64,000 nt of DNA, from NCBI RefSeq assembly GCF_030129945.1, contig NZ_JARRAF010000021.1, positions 1-64,000 on the forward strand, written 5' to 3'. The DNA is from Parachitinimonas caeni (GTDB lineage: Bacteria > Pseudomonadota > Gammaproteobacteria > Burkholderiales > Chitinimonadaceae). The notes beneath the pieces were generated by a model. It saw only the letters and a program-made list of their open reading frames with translations, was not told the DNA's origin and made no database searches. Below are positions 20,097 through 27,905 of the stretch, in pieces. Within the stretch, counting starts at the first letter, position 1. Every line of letters begins with the position of its first letter. The translations under genes and the position numbers were made by a program.

Positions 20097-21902
20097 CTAG
20101 TTCTGCAAGGCAACGGTTTCGCCCTTGGCCTTGGCAGCGGCCAGTTGGGCCGGGACGAATTCCTTGAGCACAGCCTGCTTCAGCAGCTGCGGGGGAAGCA
20201 TGCCCTGGGCGACTACAAAGTCGTGAAATGCCGCCTGATTGAAATGCTTGCCCAAGGCTAGCTCGGTCTGGGTGCGCAAGGCGCGCAGGCTCAGATAGCC
20301 GTAGAAATAACCGGTTGCCTGACCGGGCGCGTTGAAGGTGTAGCGGTCGATTTCCTGCTGGGCAAAGGGTTCTGACTGGATCACATCCTCCATCAACAGG
20401 CGTTTGGCTTCTGCCGGGGAGAGACGCCCCAGATTCACCATCGGGTCGAGGAAGGCGCGGGCGATGCGCAGCAGACGGTCTTGCAGCGAAATCAGCTGGG
20501 CCTCGGGGGGCATATGGGGTAGCACGATGGCTTCGCTGTACAAAGCCCAGCCTTCCACATTGGCGCTGTTATAGGCAAACCAGGCGCGTGGAAGCGACAC
20601 GCCGCGCTCGACCATTGCAGCAAATTGCAGCTCGTGGCCAGGGCGCGCCTCGTGTGCGGCCAGGGTCCAGGTGGCGGCGTCGTAGCTGAAGTCGTCCATC
20701 TTCTCGGTGGATTTGGCATGTGGATTGACGGTGGGGATCAGGAACTCGCCATATTCGCCGGTATTACCTATCAATCTGGGGGCCTTCATCTGGGGCGATG
20801 GTACGGCCGCTGCCTCGGCTTCGGTGGCCAGGCGAATCTTGGCGTCACGGTTTGGCAACGTCAGCAGGTTTTCCCGGCGGATGATGGCTTCGATGTCCTT
20901 CAGGCGCTGCCAGTAGCGCTGCAGCATGGCATTCGGTTCGATCTGTTCCTTTTTCAGGGCGCGGCTGACATCGCGGTAATCCGACGATGGCCATTTTCGC
21001 TCGGCGGCAATGCGGGTGGCCAGCATCTGCATCTGGTCGCGTACTTCCTGAAATTCGGCCGTGGCGCGGTCGATCAGCTGATCGGGCGTCAGATCAACAC
21101 CGGCACCGCGTAGTGACTCGGCATAGAGGGCTGCAGGTTCTCGTGCCTCCTTGCGAGCCTTGGGCAGAATGGTGGTACGTGCCCAGTCCCGATAATCGTG
21201 CAATTGGCGGGTCAGCTTGGCGAAGTCGGCCTGCCAGCCTTTGAGCTGACTTTGCTTGAGCAGCTTTTCGATGCCTTTCAAATAAAAATCAACGTTGTCG
21301 AGCTTCTGTTTGAGTTCCTCGACATACGGCCCGGTCAGACCTTCGCGTGCCAGCATTTCTTCGGTGCGCGCACGCGCTTGCAGGGTCAAGGGCTCGTAAC
21401 CAGGTGCATTGCCGACATAGCGCTTGAGTCGGGTCAGCGCCCGGGCTTTGCGGGCGGGGGTGTTCTGGGCATCGAGCAGGGTGTCGAGGCCGAAGTAGAT
21501 GGTGGCCGGCACATCTCGGTATGGCAGCAGCAAGGCGTGACGCAATTCCCCTTCGCTGATGTCGCTGCTTATCCGTTCAATCATGATGTCCAGGTCTTGC
21601 AGGACTTTAGGATCGGTTTCCTTGGTGCGCTGGGTTTTCAGCCAGTCCAGCCGCTGCCGGTTGGCTTCCTGCTTGCGCTCATACAGGCGGGGGCCGAAGT
21701 CGGCCGTGGCGGTATCAAACTCTTCACGCCCCGCCTGTGAAGCCGCTTCGGGATAAAACCGGGCTTGGTCGTTCATCACTGGAGCGGCGAGGGCGTTGCT
21801 GCGTTCCACCCAGGCAGGGCTTGCGGCCAGGGCCAGACCGGGCAGAGTCAGCAAGGCAGCAAGCACAGCACTGCATAGTAGGGTGGGGCGTGGCAGCTTC
21901 AT
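20097..21902 (-). CDS. DUF885 family secreted putative peptidase, copy 2
   Basis: 601 residues with a clear signal peptide (SAVLAALLTLPGLALAAS). The zinc-site motif AAHEARPGHELQ starts at H417 as in copy 1, since the two align with almost no gaps over their length. The stop TAG lies in GCGCCTAG on the plus strand. That matches the terminal sequence of the repeat family (compare 27628-27640), so the stop may derive from an element end. Another short element end (21915-21927) lies just before its start. Middle gene of the triplet; the substrate is not known. Confidence 0.9.
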   Translation of the reverse strand: MKLPRPTLLCSAVLAALLTLPGLALAASPAWVERSNALAAPVMNDQARFYPEAASQAGREEFDTATADFGPRLYERKQEANRQRLDWLKTQRTKETDPKVLQDLDIMIERISSDISEGELRHALLLPYRDVPATIYFGLDTLLDAQNTPARKARALTRLKRYVGNAPGYEPLTLQARARTEEMLAREGLTGPYVEELKQKLDNVDFYLKGIEKLLKQSQLKGWQADFAKLTRQLHDYRDWARTTILPKARKEAREPAALYAESLRGAGVDLTPDQLIDRATAEFQEVRDQMQMLATRIAAERKWPSSDYRDVSRALKKEQIEPNAMLQRYWQRLKDIEAIIRRENLLTLPNRDAKIRLATEAEAAAVPSPQMKAPRLIGNTGEYGEFLIPTVNPHAKSTEKMDDFSYDAATWTLAAHEARPGHELQFAAMVERGVSLPRAWFAYNSANVEGWALYSEAIVLPHMPPEAQLISLQDRLLRIARAFLDPMVNLGRLSPAEAKRLLMEDVIQSEPFAQQEIDRYTFNAPGQATGYFYGYLSLRALRTQTELALGKHFNQAAFHDFVVAQGMLPPQLLKQAVLKEFVPAQLAAAKAKGETVALQN

Positions 21903-21914
21903 GGTGAGAATCCT

Positions 21915-21927
21915 TAGGCTCTGTTGA
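21915..21927 (+). repeat. solo end of the MITE-like family before DUF885 copy 2
   Basis: TAGGCTCTGTTGA is identical to the first bases of the full copy at 27638, TA flank included. It lies 12 bp before the start codon of the gene ending at 20097. Short enough that chance cannot be excluded. Confidence 0.45.
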
Positions 21928-22117
21928 GGGGTCTTTCAAGACTGGATAGGGCGCAAGCACAGATCACCCGCCTGCGCGTGATCGCGACAACGTGGTCAGC
22001 AGTGGCCGGCGGCAGCATCTTAGCGGAATCTGTTCTGCGGAGCAGGATGGTATAGGGAGGTGTCAATTAGGGGTATCGGCAAAAGGGCTGATTGCGGCGG
22101 TGTGGCTGCCGATTTCG

Positions 22118-22141
22118 GGTAAGCGCCCCAAGGCGCTTACC
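22118..22141. terminator. hairpin after DUF885 copy 3
   Basis: GGTAAGCGCC and GGCGCTTACC form a perfect ten-bp stem with a CCAA loop, 23 bp past the stop of the minus-strand gene at 22165. It lacks a T-run, so termination or 3' end protection is possible. Confidence 0.5.
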
Positions 22142-22164
22142 TCACCGCGATGTGCGCGCGCGTC

Positions 22165-23967
22165 TTATTGCGCTGATGCTGTTTGGGTGGCTGGATTGCC
22201 TGCGGCAGCAAGTTGTGCAGGAACAAACTCGTTCAATACTGCCTGTTTCAGCAGCGGCGGAGGCAAGGTGCCCTGAGCGATCACGAAATCGTGAAAGGCT
22301 TGCTGATTGAAGCGTTTGCCAAGTGCCAATTCGGTTTGGGTGCGCAGGGCGCGCATATTGATGTAGCCATAGAAGTAAGAAGTAGCCTGTCCGGGCTTTC
22401 TGAAGGCATAACGATCAACTTCCTGCTGGGCCATCGGCTCGGACAAGCCGACTTCTTCCATCAGCAGGTGCTTGGCGGCTTCCGGGCTCATCTTGCCCAG
22501 ATTGATCATCGGGTCAAGAAAGGCTCTGGCTACGCGATGCAGGCGCAATTGCAGTGAAATCAGCTGGCCTTCGGGGGGCATGTAGGGAAGCATCATCGCT
22601 TCTGCATAAAGCCCCCAGCCTTCGACGTTGGCGCTATTCATGGCGAACAGGGCGCGCGGTAGCGAGACGCCGCGCTCGACCATCGCAGCAAATTGCAGCT
22701 CGTGGCCGGGGCGGGCCTCGTGTGCGGCCAGGGTCCAGGTGCTGGATTCGTGCGTGAAGTCGTCCATTTTGGCATCGGACTTGGCATGCGGATTGGTCAG
22801 CGGAATCAGGAATTCGCCGTACTCCCCGGTATTGCCGATCATGCGCGGTGGCCGCATCTGCGGGGCGGGTACGCTGGCGGCCTCTGCCTCGGTTGCCAGC
22901 CGAATCTGGGCATCGCGTTTGGGGAGGGTCAGCAGGTTTTCGCGCTGGATGATGCCTTCAATCTCTTTCAGCCGTTTCCAGTAAGTCTGCAGCAGTGCTG
23001 TCGGTTCGATTTGTTCCTGCTTCAGGTGACGGACGACAGCCATATAGTGCGATGACGGGAGTTTGCGCTTGGCGGCAATCTGGTTGGCCACCATCTGCAT
23101 CTGGTCGCGGACTTCCTGATATTCCATGCTGGCGCGGTCGATCAGTTGCTCGGGGCTCATGTCCACACCGGTTTCCCGCAGCATTTCGGCATAGATTTCA
23201 GCCGGCGGACGCACCTCTTTGCGAGCCTTGGGCAAGAGCTGGGTCTGCAACCAGTCGCGGTACGCGTGCATTTGTTTGGTCAGCTTGGCAAAGTCCGCTT
23301 CCCAGCCGCTTAGTTTGCTGGCCTTGAACAGGCTCTCGATGCCCTTGAGGTAGGGGTCGATGGTGGATAGCTGCTGCTCAATCTCATCGCCATAGGGTGT
23401 CGTCAGGCCCGGCTTGGCCAAGCTTTTTTCCATCATTGCCTGAGCCCGTTCGGTCAGGGGCTGATAACCCGACTCACTGCCGACATAGCGCTTGAGTCGC
23501 GTCAACGCCCTGGCCTGTCGCTCCGGCGGGTTTTGCTTATCCAGCAATCCTTCCAGGCCAATAAAGATCACTTCCGGTACATCGCCGAAATCCACCAGCA
23601 ATTTGTGCTGCAGGTCTTCCATGCGGATCTGGCCGTCAATCCGGTTGATCATGATCTGGATGTCCTGGCGGACGTGTGGATCACTCTCTTTTGCCAGCGC
23701 CTGCTGCAGTGATGCGTTCTGCTGGCGGCGTGATGCCTGATTACGCTCGTAAAGATCCTGCCCCAGATCAAACACCTGCTCGTCGAACTGTTCCATCCCC
23801 TGCCGTGAGGCCATCTCCGGAATGAACTTGGCCTGTTCTTTCAGAATCGGTTTGGCCAGCGCATTGCTGCGTTCGACCCAGCTTGGGCTGGCGGCAAACG
23901 CATTGGCGGAAAGGGCCAGCATGGCTGCCAGCACGGCACTGCGTAACACGGTAGGACGAGATGTCAT
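22165..23967 (-). CDS. DUF885 family secreted putative peptidase, copy 3
   Basis: 600 residues. The signal peptide is SAVLAAMLALSANAFAAS. The open frame continues upstream to 24126, but those 53 codons run through the repeat element at 24014-24180 and the native start is the ATG at 23967, with AGGAGACAG ten bases before it. The motif AAHEARPGHELQ is conserved, as is the collinear body of copies 1 and 2. First gene of the triplet on this strand. The mature region between residues 95 and 130 diverges most from the other copies. Confidence 0.9.
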   Translation of the reverse strand: MTSRPTVLRSAVLAAMLALSANAFAASPSWVERSNALAKPILKEQAKFIPEMASRQGMEQFDEQVFDLGQDLYERNQASRRQQNASLQQALAKESDPHVRQDIQIMINRIDGQIRMEDLQHKLLVDFGDVPEVIFIGLEGLLDKQNPPERQARALTRLKRYVGSESGYQPLTERAQAMMEKSLAKPGLTTPYGDEIEQQLSTIDPYLKGIESLFKASKLSGWEADFAKLTKQMHAYRDWLQTQLLPKARKEVRPPAEIYAEMLRETGVDMSPEQLIDRASMEYQEVRDQMQMVANQIAAKRKLPSSHYMAVVRHLKQEQIEPTALLQTYWKRLKEIEGIIQRENLLTLPKRDAQIRLATEAEAASVPAPQMRPPRMIGNTGEYGEFLIPLTNPHAKSDAKMDDFTHESSTWTLAAHEARPGHELQFAAMVERGVSLPRALFAMNSANVEGWGLYAEAMMLPYMPPEGQLISLQLRLHRVARAFLDPMINLGKMSPEAAKHLLMEEVGLSEPMAQQEVDRYAFRKPGQATSYFYGYINMRALRTQTELALGKRFNQQAFHDFVIAQGTLPPPLLKQAVLNEFVPAQLAAAGNPATQTASAQ

Positions 23968-24013
23968 GGGGTCTGTCTCCTGAGTATTGGTATTGTTGGA
24001 CTGGCAAACGCCA

Positions 24014-24180
24014 AGCACTGTTGATTCGCCTTTACGCCGCCCGGAGGGTTTCACCGGATTGGGGCCTGCTGCCGCGTTAAAAGTCGCTTGCTTGGTCCAC
24101 CAAGCGGCGCGCTTTTTACCTGGCACCAGGCCGCAATTCGACGAAACGCGATCCGGAGATAAAACGTCAACAGCACCTGG
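24014..24180 (+). repeat. MITE-like element lacking the left hairpin
   Basis: The degenerate left end AAGCACTGTTGA (24013-24024) and right end TCAACAGCACCTGG are inverted. Only the right hairpin is present: CGGATTGGGGCCTG against CAGGCCGCAATTCG, with an inner GCTTGG (24090) / CCAAGC (24100) stem. Compare the full copies at 27640 and 30397. It supplies the false upstream extension of DUF885 copy 3. Confidence 0.75.
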
Positions 24181-24297
24181 TTGCGAGCGGGCATCCTAAC
24201 CGAGAGGCATTGCTGACAAAGGGGCTATGCGATAAAGCGCACCAATGACGGCGTGTATCGCAATAAAGCCGGCATGAGACGCAGGCGGGCGGTAGCG

Positions 24298-24834
24298 TTA
24301 GTGGGCCGGAGACAGTTCGAGGCTGAAGAATTTGCTGACCTCACCATCGACCGGATCAACGATCTGTTCGATAAAGCGCATACCCAGCGCTTCAAGCAGG
24401 CGGATCGACGGCTGGTTGGCGGGGTCGGTAATGGCGACCAGTCGCTGCAAACCCAGCTGCTGTCTGGCGTAGTGCAGCGTGGCATGTGCCGCCTCTCGGG
24501 CATAGCCTTGCCCCCAGTGGCGTTGGAGCAGGGCGTAGCCCAGATCAATGTCGGCCAACGACGGGCGTTTGACCAGTCCGCAGATGCCGACGGGCACACC
24601 ATCGGCCTGACGCTCGATGCAATACAGACCGAAACCGTTATTGTGATAACTGGCGGTGAATTTATCGGCAATGTAGCGGCGGGCATCGTCGGGAGTGCGT
24701 ACGCCGCGATCACCGATATTGCGCAGGTAGTCCGGCTCATTCATCAGCTCACAGATAAAGGCAGCGTCGGCCGCTACAACGTGGCGCAGGGTCAGGCGTT
24801 CAGTCTGGTAAAGCGGTGGGGGCAGTTGGCTCAT
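24298..24834 (-). CDS. GNAT-family N-acetyltransferase, RimJ/RimL type
   Basis: 178 residues. N-terminus YQTERLTLRHVVAADAAFI is typical of the acetyltransf_3 group. The acetyl-CoA loop is near QRHWGQGYAREAAHATLHYA (residues 105-124). The ending ANQPSIRLLEALGMRF matches the family's last conserved block. Such enzymes acetylate ribosomal protein N-termini, small amines or antibiotics; the substrate here is unknown. A small gene lies 70 bp upstream on the same strand and may share its transcript. Confidence 0.88.
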   Translation of the reverse strand: MSQLPPPLYQTERLTLRHVVAADAAFICELMNEPDYLRNIGDRGVRTPDDARRYIADKFTASYHNNGFGLYCIERQADGVPVGICGLVKRPSLADIDLGYALLQRHWGQGYAREAAHATLHYARQQLGLQRLVAITDPANQPSIRLLEALGMRFIEQIVDPVDGEVSKFFSLELSPAH

Positions 24835-24904
24835 CGTGAAGGGTAAACCGGTGATGTGGTTGCAAGGCGGGCGGATGGCCCGCCGACGGATGGCGCCGGG
24901 CGCC

Positions 24905-25060
24905 TCAGAATGCGGACAGGCCGCTACGAATACGTTGCAGTTCTACGCAGCGACGGGCGGCTTCGTCGTGGTGGCATTGGCAGATATCTGCTGGAGCCGA
25001 GGGCTGCAGAGCCTGGCTGCTGTCCGCAGGAGTGAAAAGTGATGCGAGTAAAGACAACAT
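24905..25060 (-). CDS. small hypothetical protein
   Basis: 51 residues, beginning MLSLLASLFTPADSSQ. The start ATG at 25060 has GGAGGTCAGC directly before it, a strong ribosome site, which is the main evidence that it is real. The frame stays open upstream to 25123 but with no better start. A CQCHH motif (residues 28-32) and the ending RCVELQRIRSGLSAF give it two Cys and two His in the middle. No family is recognised. It lies between the GNAT gene and the divergent regulator. Confidence 0.5.
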   Translation of the reverse strand: MLSLLASLFTPADSSQALQPSAPADICQCHHDEAARRCVELQRIRSGLSAF

Positions 25061-25112
25061 GCTGACCTCCAGTCTTGAAGGCACCTCAAACAGCCTGGTG
25101 AGGTGCTGGCAG

Positions 25113-25132
25113 AAAAATATCAACAGAACCTA
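25113..25132 (+). repeat. solo end of the MITE-like family
   Basis: ATATCAACAGAACC followed by TA matches the last bases of the right terminal repeat. It lies in the promoter region between the small protein and the MocR gene. Confidence 0.4.
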
Positions 25133-25254
25133 AAGGGTTTGGTGATATGCGACACATTTTAGGCAGTCTGGTCCTACGCGGTTAGATGCAGGCAAGGGCG
25201 GGATGAGTCGATACAATCCAGAAAATCTGCATTCTGTACCTATCGAGAAATGTC

Positions 25255-26715
25255 ATGTCTGTATTGATGTCGACTGGCGACCTTGGCCCGGTGGATGCGC
25301 GGCCACGCTACGAACAATTGGCGGATACGCTGGAGCGCTGCATCCGCGATGGTCTGCTGGCGCCGGGAGATCGTCTGCCTTCGGTGCGCGCCTTGTGTGA
25401 GATGCACGATGCCAGCCCGGCCACGGTCACCCATGCCTTGCATCGTCTTGAAGATGCCGGGTTGATCGAGGCGCGACCCCGTTCGGGCTTTTTTGTCCGG
25501 CGTCAGAGCCGCAATCTGCTGGCGCCGCCGAGTCAGTGTGTCGATGCGCTGACCGCCCCCCAGCGCATCGAGTTGGGGCCGCATCGTCAGCTTTTGATGG
25601 AGTTTGCGCACGATCAGGTTGGCAATACGCTGGGCCGTGCCCGGATTGATCCGGGTCTATACCCGGTGGAAAGCCTGCGCAAGCTGCTGGCGCGGCAATT
25701 GCAGCGGGAGCCATCGTTGCTGACGGATTATGCGTTTGATGCCGGCGATCTGGCGCTTAGGGAGCAGGTGGCGCGGCGCGCCATCCAGGCAGGCAGCCAC
25801 TGGCTGGCCGATGATGTGCTGGTCACCCATGGCAGCAGCGAAGGTTTGGCGCTCTGTCTGCGCCTGCTGACCCAGCCGGGAGAGGTGGTGGCGATTCCAA
25901 CGCCGACTGACCCGATGTGGCTGGAGATTCTGAATGCGCTGGATCTGCGGGCGCTTGAAATCCCTGCTCATCCTTGCGATGGCTTGTCGGTGGATGCGCT
26001 GACGCTGGCTTTGCGTCAGCAAAAGATCGCTGCCGTGCTGGTGGCGCCGAACTTTCCCAATCCCACTGGCAGTTTGATGAGTGATGAGGCCAAGCAGCGA
26101 CTGGTAATGCTGACGGCTGAATATGGCGTGCCCCTGATCGAGGATGATCAAGGTGGCGAGCTGGGGCATCTGGCGGTGCGGCCCAAGCCCTGCAAGGCGT
26201 TCGACCAGACCGGCCAGGTGCTGCTGGTGGGGGATCTCGGGCTGGTGGTTGGTCTGGGGCTGCAGGTGGGGTATGTGATAGCCGGGCGCTACCGCGAAGC
26301 GCTGGAGGCGCTCAAGCACGTACTGTACGAACCGGTGCCAAGGCTGATCCAGCGGGCGGTGGCGGCCTTTATGGCCAGTGGCCAGTTCGAGCCGCATCTG
26401 CGCCGCCTGCGACGCGGGATTGCAGACCATCTGGCGACGCATCATGCGCTGGTTTGCGAGCATTTTCCGCCGGCTTGCCGACTCGCCTGTGCGCCGGGGG
26501 GCTATATGCTGTGGATTGAATTGCCCCGCCATATCGACACCGCAGAACTGCGCCGCCGTACCTTGATCGAAGGCATAGAGTTCGCGCCGGGCGCTCTGTT
26601 CAGTCTTGGCGATACCTTTCGCAACTGCCTGCGCCTGAATGCCGGTCTGCCGGTCACCCCCAGTGCCGAGCAGGCGATACGCCGTCTTGGCCAGCTGGTG
26701 GCAGCTTCTTTATAA
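25255..26715 (+). CDS. MocR-type GntR regulator with degenerate aminotransferase domain
   Basis: 486 residues. A GntR winged helix (about 12-80, YEQLADTLERCIRDGLLAPG, then SPATVTHALHRLEDAGLIEA) is joined to a fold-type I aminotransferase domain (about 110-480). NFPNPTG and IEDDQGGEL mark the PLP domain. At the site where PLP is bound, the family pattern SFSKxxxPGLRxGY reads DLGLVVGLGLQVGY (327-340): Lys is replaced by Leu330 and the Arg by Gln337, and the Tyr of EDDxYG is Gln. Covalent PLP binding is therefore not expected, so it may sense another ligand. Start at 25255; 25267 is an alternative. It is divergent from the small gene and GNAT. Confidence 0.88.
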   Translation: MSVLMSTGDLGPVDARPRYEQLADTLERCIRDGLLAPGDRLPSVRALCEMHDASPATVTHALHRLEDAGLIEARPRSGFFVRRQSRNLLAPPSQCVDALTAPQRIELGPHRQLLMEFAHDQVGNTLGRARIDPGLYPVESLRKLLARQLQREPSLLTDYAFDAGDLALREQVARRAIQAGSHWLADDVLVTHGSSEGLALCLRLLTQPGEVVAIPTPTDPMWLEILNALDLRALEIPAHPCDGLSVDALTLALRQQKIAAVLVAPNFPNPTGSLMSDEAKQRLVMLTAEYGVPLIEDDQGGELGHLAVRPKPCKAFDQTGQVLLVGDLGLVVGLGLQVGYVIAGRYREALEALKHVLYEPVPRLIQRAVAAFMASGQFEPHLRRLRRGIADHLATHHALVCEHFPPACRLACAPGGYMLWIELPRHIDTAELRRRTLIEGIEFAPGALFSLGDTFRNCLRLNAGLPVTPSAEQAIRRLGQLVAASL

Positions 26716-26744
26716 AAGGCCGAGAAACCGGCTTGGTATGCAAA

Positions 26745-26826
26745 CTCGGCCCGACGCGCCCTGAGTCTTGTTCCAGGCCGCATTCCGGCAAAACGCGATC
26801 TGTAAACCTAATGTCAACAAAACCTA
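26745..26826 (+). repeat. partial MITE-like element overlapping the slyX start
   Basis: From AAACTCGGCC to the right end ACCTAATGTCAACAAAACC, followed by TA at 26825. It contains the lower part of the right hairpin (CCAGGCCGCATTCCGG) and the right terminal repeat. A C-to-T change against the family (ACGTC to ATGTC) creates the ATG that starts the slyX frame. Confidence 0.65.
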
Positions 26827-27050
26827 ACCAACCAGGAAACCAAACCGCCGTGGAAGATCGCATTACCGAACTTGAAATCCGACTGGCCCTGCAAGATGAC
26901 TTGCTGGATGAGCTGAATCGCGTGGTGAGTCGCCAGCAGCAACAGATGGAGTTTTTAGCGCAAGAGTTGCGGCGATTGCAGCAAATGGTGCGCACCATCG
27001 AGCCTGGCAAACAACCCAGCCTGCGTGACGAGATACCACCGCACTACTGA
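26811..27050 (+). CDS. slyX: SlyX family protein
   Basis: 79 residues from the ATG at 26811. The core VEDRITELEIRLALQDDLLD and the coiled coil to residue 60, with the ending SLRDEIPPHY, are clearly SlyX. This is a small conserved proteobacterial protein of unclear function, linked by name to SlyD. The ATG lies inside the repeat end and the first 13 codons are not family-like. A GTG at 26850 (VEDRITE) with AGGAA thirteen bases before it may be the native start, giving 66 residues. The gene is probably read alone. Confidence 0.85.
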   Translation: MSTKPNQPGNQTAVEDRITELEIRLALQDDLLDELNRVVSRQQQQMEFLAQELRRLQQMVRTIEPGKQPSLRDEIPPHY

Positions 27051-27092
27051 GCGGCAGATACCGTAGGGGTGCCAGAGCGGCTTTCCTCGCGC

Positions 27093-27121
27093 AAAAAAAC
27101 GGCCACCTGTCAGGTGGCCGT
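27093..27121 (-). terminator. Rho-independent terminator on the minus strand
   Basis: ACGGCCACCTG and CAGGTGGCCGT form an 11-bp stem (27099-27121). On the minus strand it is followed by seven T (27093-27099). It therefore ends a minus-strand transcript, not slyX. Confidence 0.75.
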
Positions 27122-27225
27122 GGGAGAGTTTCCTCATGCAGAGGAAACTTGAGGGATGGGGTGCTGAACAAATTCCTGGTGCTGCATTGAAACAATGACA
27201 AACAAATTAAACATCCATTCTGGCG
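27093..27225 (-). ncRNA. candidate small RNA between slyX and the repeat cluster
   Basis: On the minus strand a perfect TATAAT (27232-27237 on the plus strand reads ATTATA) lies about 7 bp before a possible start near 27225. The transcript would be about 130 nt. It would include a nine-bp hairpin (27127-27149, AGTTTCCTC/GAGGAAACT) and end at the terminator at 27093. The -35 region is weak. A 26-codon frame starting MFNLFVIVSM lies inside it, so a small protein is an alternative. The region is AT-rich relative to its neighbours. Confidence 0.4.
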
Positions 27226-27517
27226 CGGTTGATTATAGGTGACTTGCTAAGGGCTTGCACTTGTCTAATCGAATAATATTGGTCTGTGTTAAGTATATTT
27301 AAATGATCAATAAAGTTGTCTTCTGCCGTTGCTTGAGAATCGACAAGGTTTTTACGCGTTTTCTGGTTGAATCTTTCGTGTTTGTTCGTCAATCAAAGTG
27401 TTTCTGATTCGAAAAATTAAATCTTGTCGAGAGTCAATATAGCACCGGATTTCTGACTGCCAAGGACAGATTGCAACCGGCACAAAGTTTTTTCGTGGCG
27501 GATGGGAGACGCAGCCT

Positions 27518-27639
27518 GGCCCGGTACGGCCGGAAACGAAACGCCCATCGCGCCTGGAGTGATGGTGATCTTGTGGGCGGGCCGGGCGCGAAATCTTCCT
27601 GCCCGGCGCAATCTGCAAACCTGACGTCAACAGCGCCTA
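27518..27639 (+). repeat. degenerate MITE-like copy joined to the full copy
   Basis: CCGGAAACGAAACG near 27529 resembles an inverted terminal repeat, and CTGACGTCAACAGCGCC at 27621-27637 is a good right end. It shares its TA (27638-27639) with the full element that follows, as if one copy had inserted at the edge of the other. Confidence 0.5.
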
Positions 27640-27905
27640 GGCTCTGTTGACGTTTTGTTTCCGGTCGCGCCAGGCCGAGTTTTGGGGCAGGGCTAGGCAG
27701 GGTAAGCGAGGTTTAGCGGGCTAAATAAGCGAACCCTAACAACGCCATGCCCCAAAAATCGACCTAGCCCGGAGGGTTTCGACGGATTTGGGCCTGCTGC
27801 CGCGTTAAAAATCGCTTGCTTAGCCCACTAAGCGGCGCGCTTTTCGCCTTGCATCAGGCCCAAATCCGGCGAAACGCGATCCGGAAATAAAATGTCAACA
27901 GAGCC
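27640..27905 (+). repeat. full MITE-like element, copy C
   Basis: 266 bp flanked by TA on both sides. Terminal inverted repeats of about 30 bp (left GGCTCTGTTGACGTTTTGTT, right ...AAAATGTCAACAGAGCC). Left hairpin: GTTTTGGGGCA against TGCCCCAAAAAT with inner TTTAG/CTAAA. Right hairpin: CGGATTTGGGCCTG against CAGGCCCAAATCCGG, inner GCTTAG (27818) / CTAAGC (27828). It has no coding capacity. The TA plus the terminal base form the TAG stop of the TonB receptor gene at 27905. Confidence 0.85.

Noticed and set aside
23968-24126. N-terminal extension of DUF885 copy 3
   Set aside because: The extra codons pass through a repeat element. The signal peptide and ribosome site place the start at 23967.
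27207-27392. 61-codon minus-strand frame in the AT-rich gap after slyX
   Set aside because: It starts with TTG, lacks a ribosome site, runs across the proposed promoter of the candidate small RNA and shows no family features.
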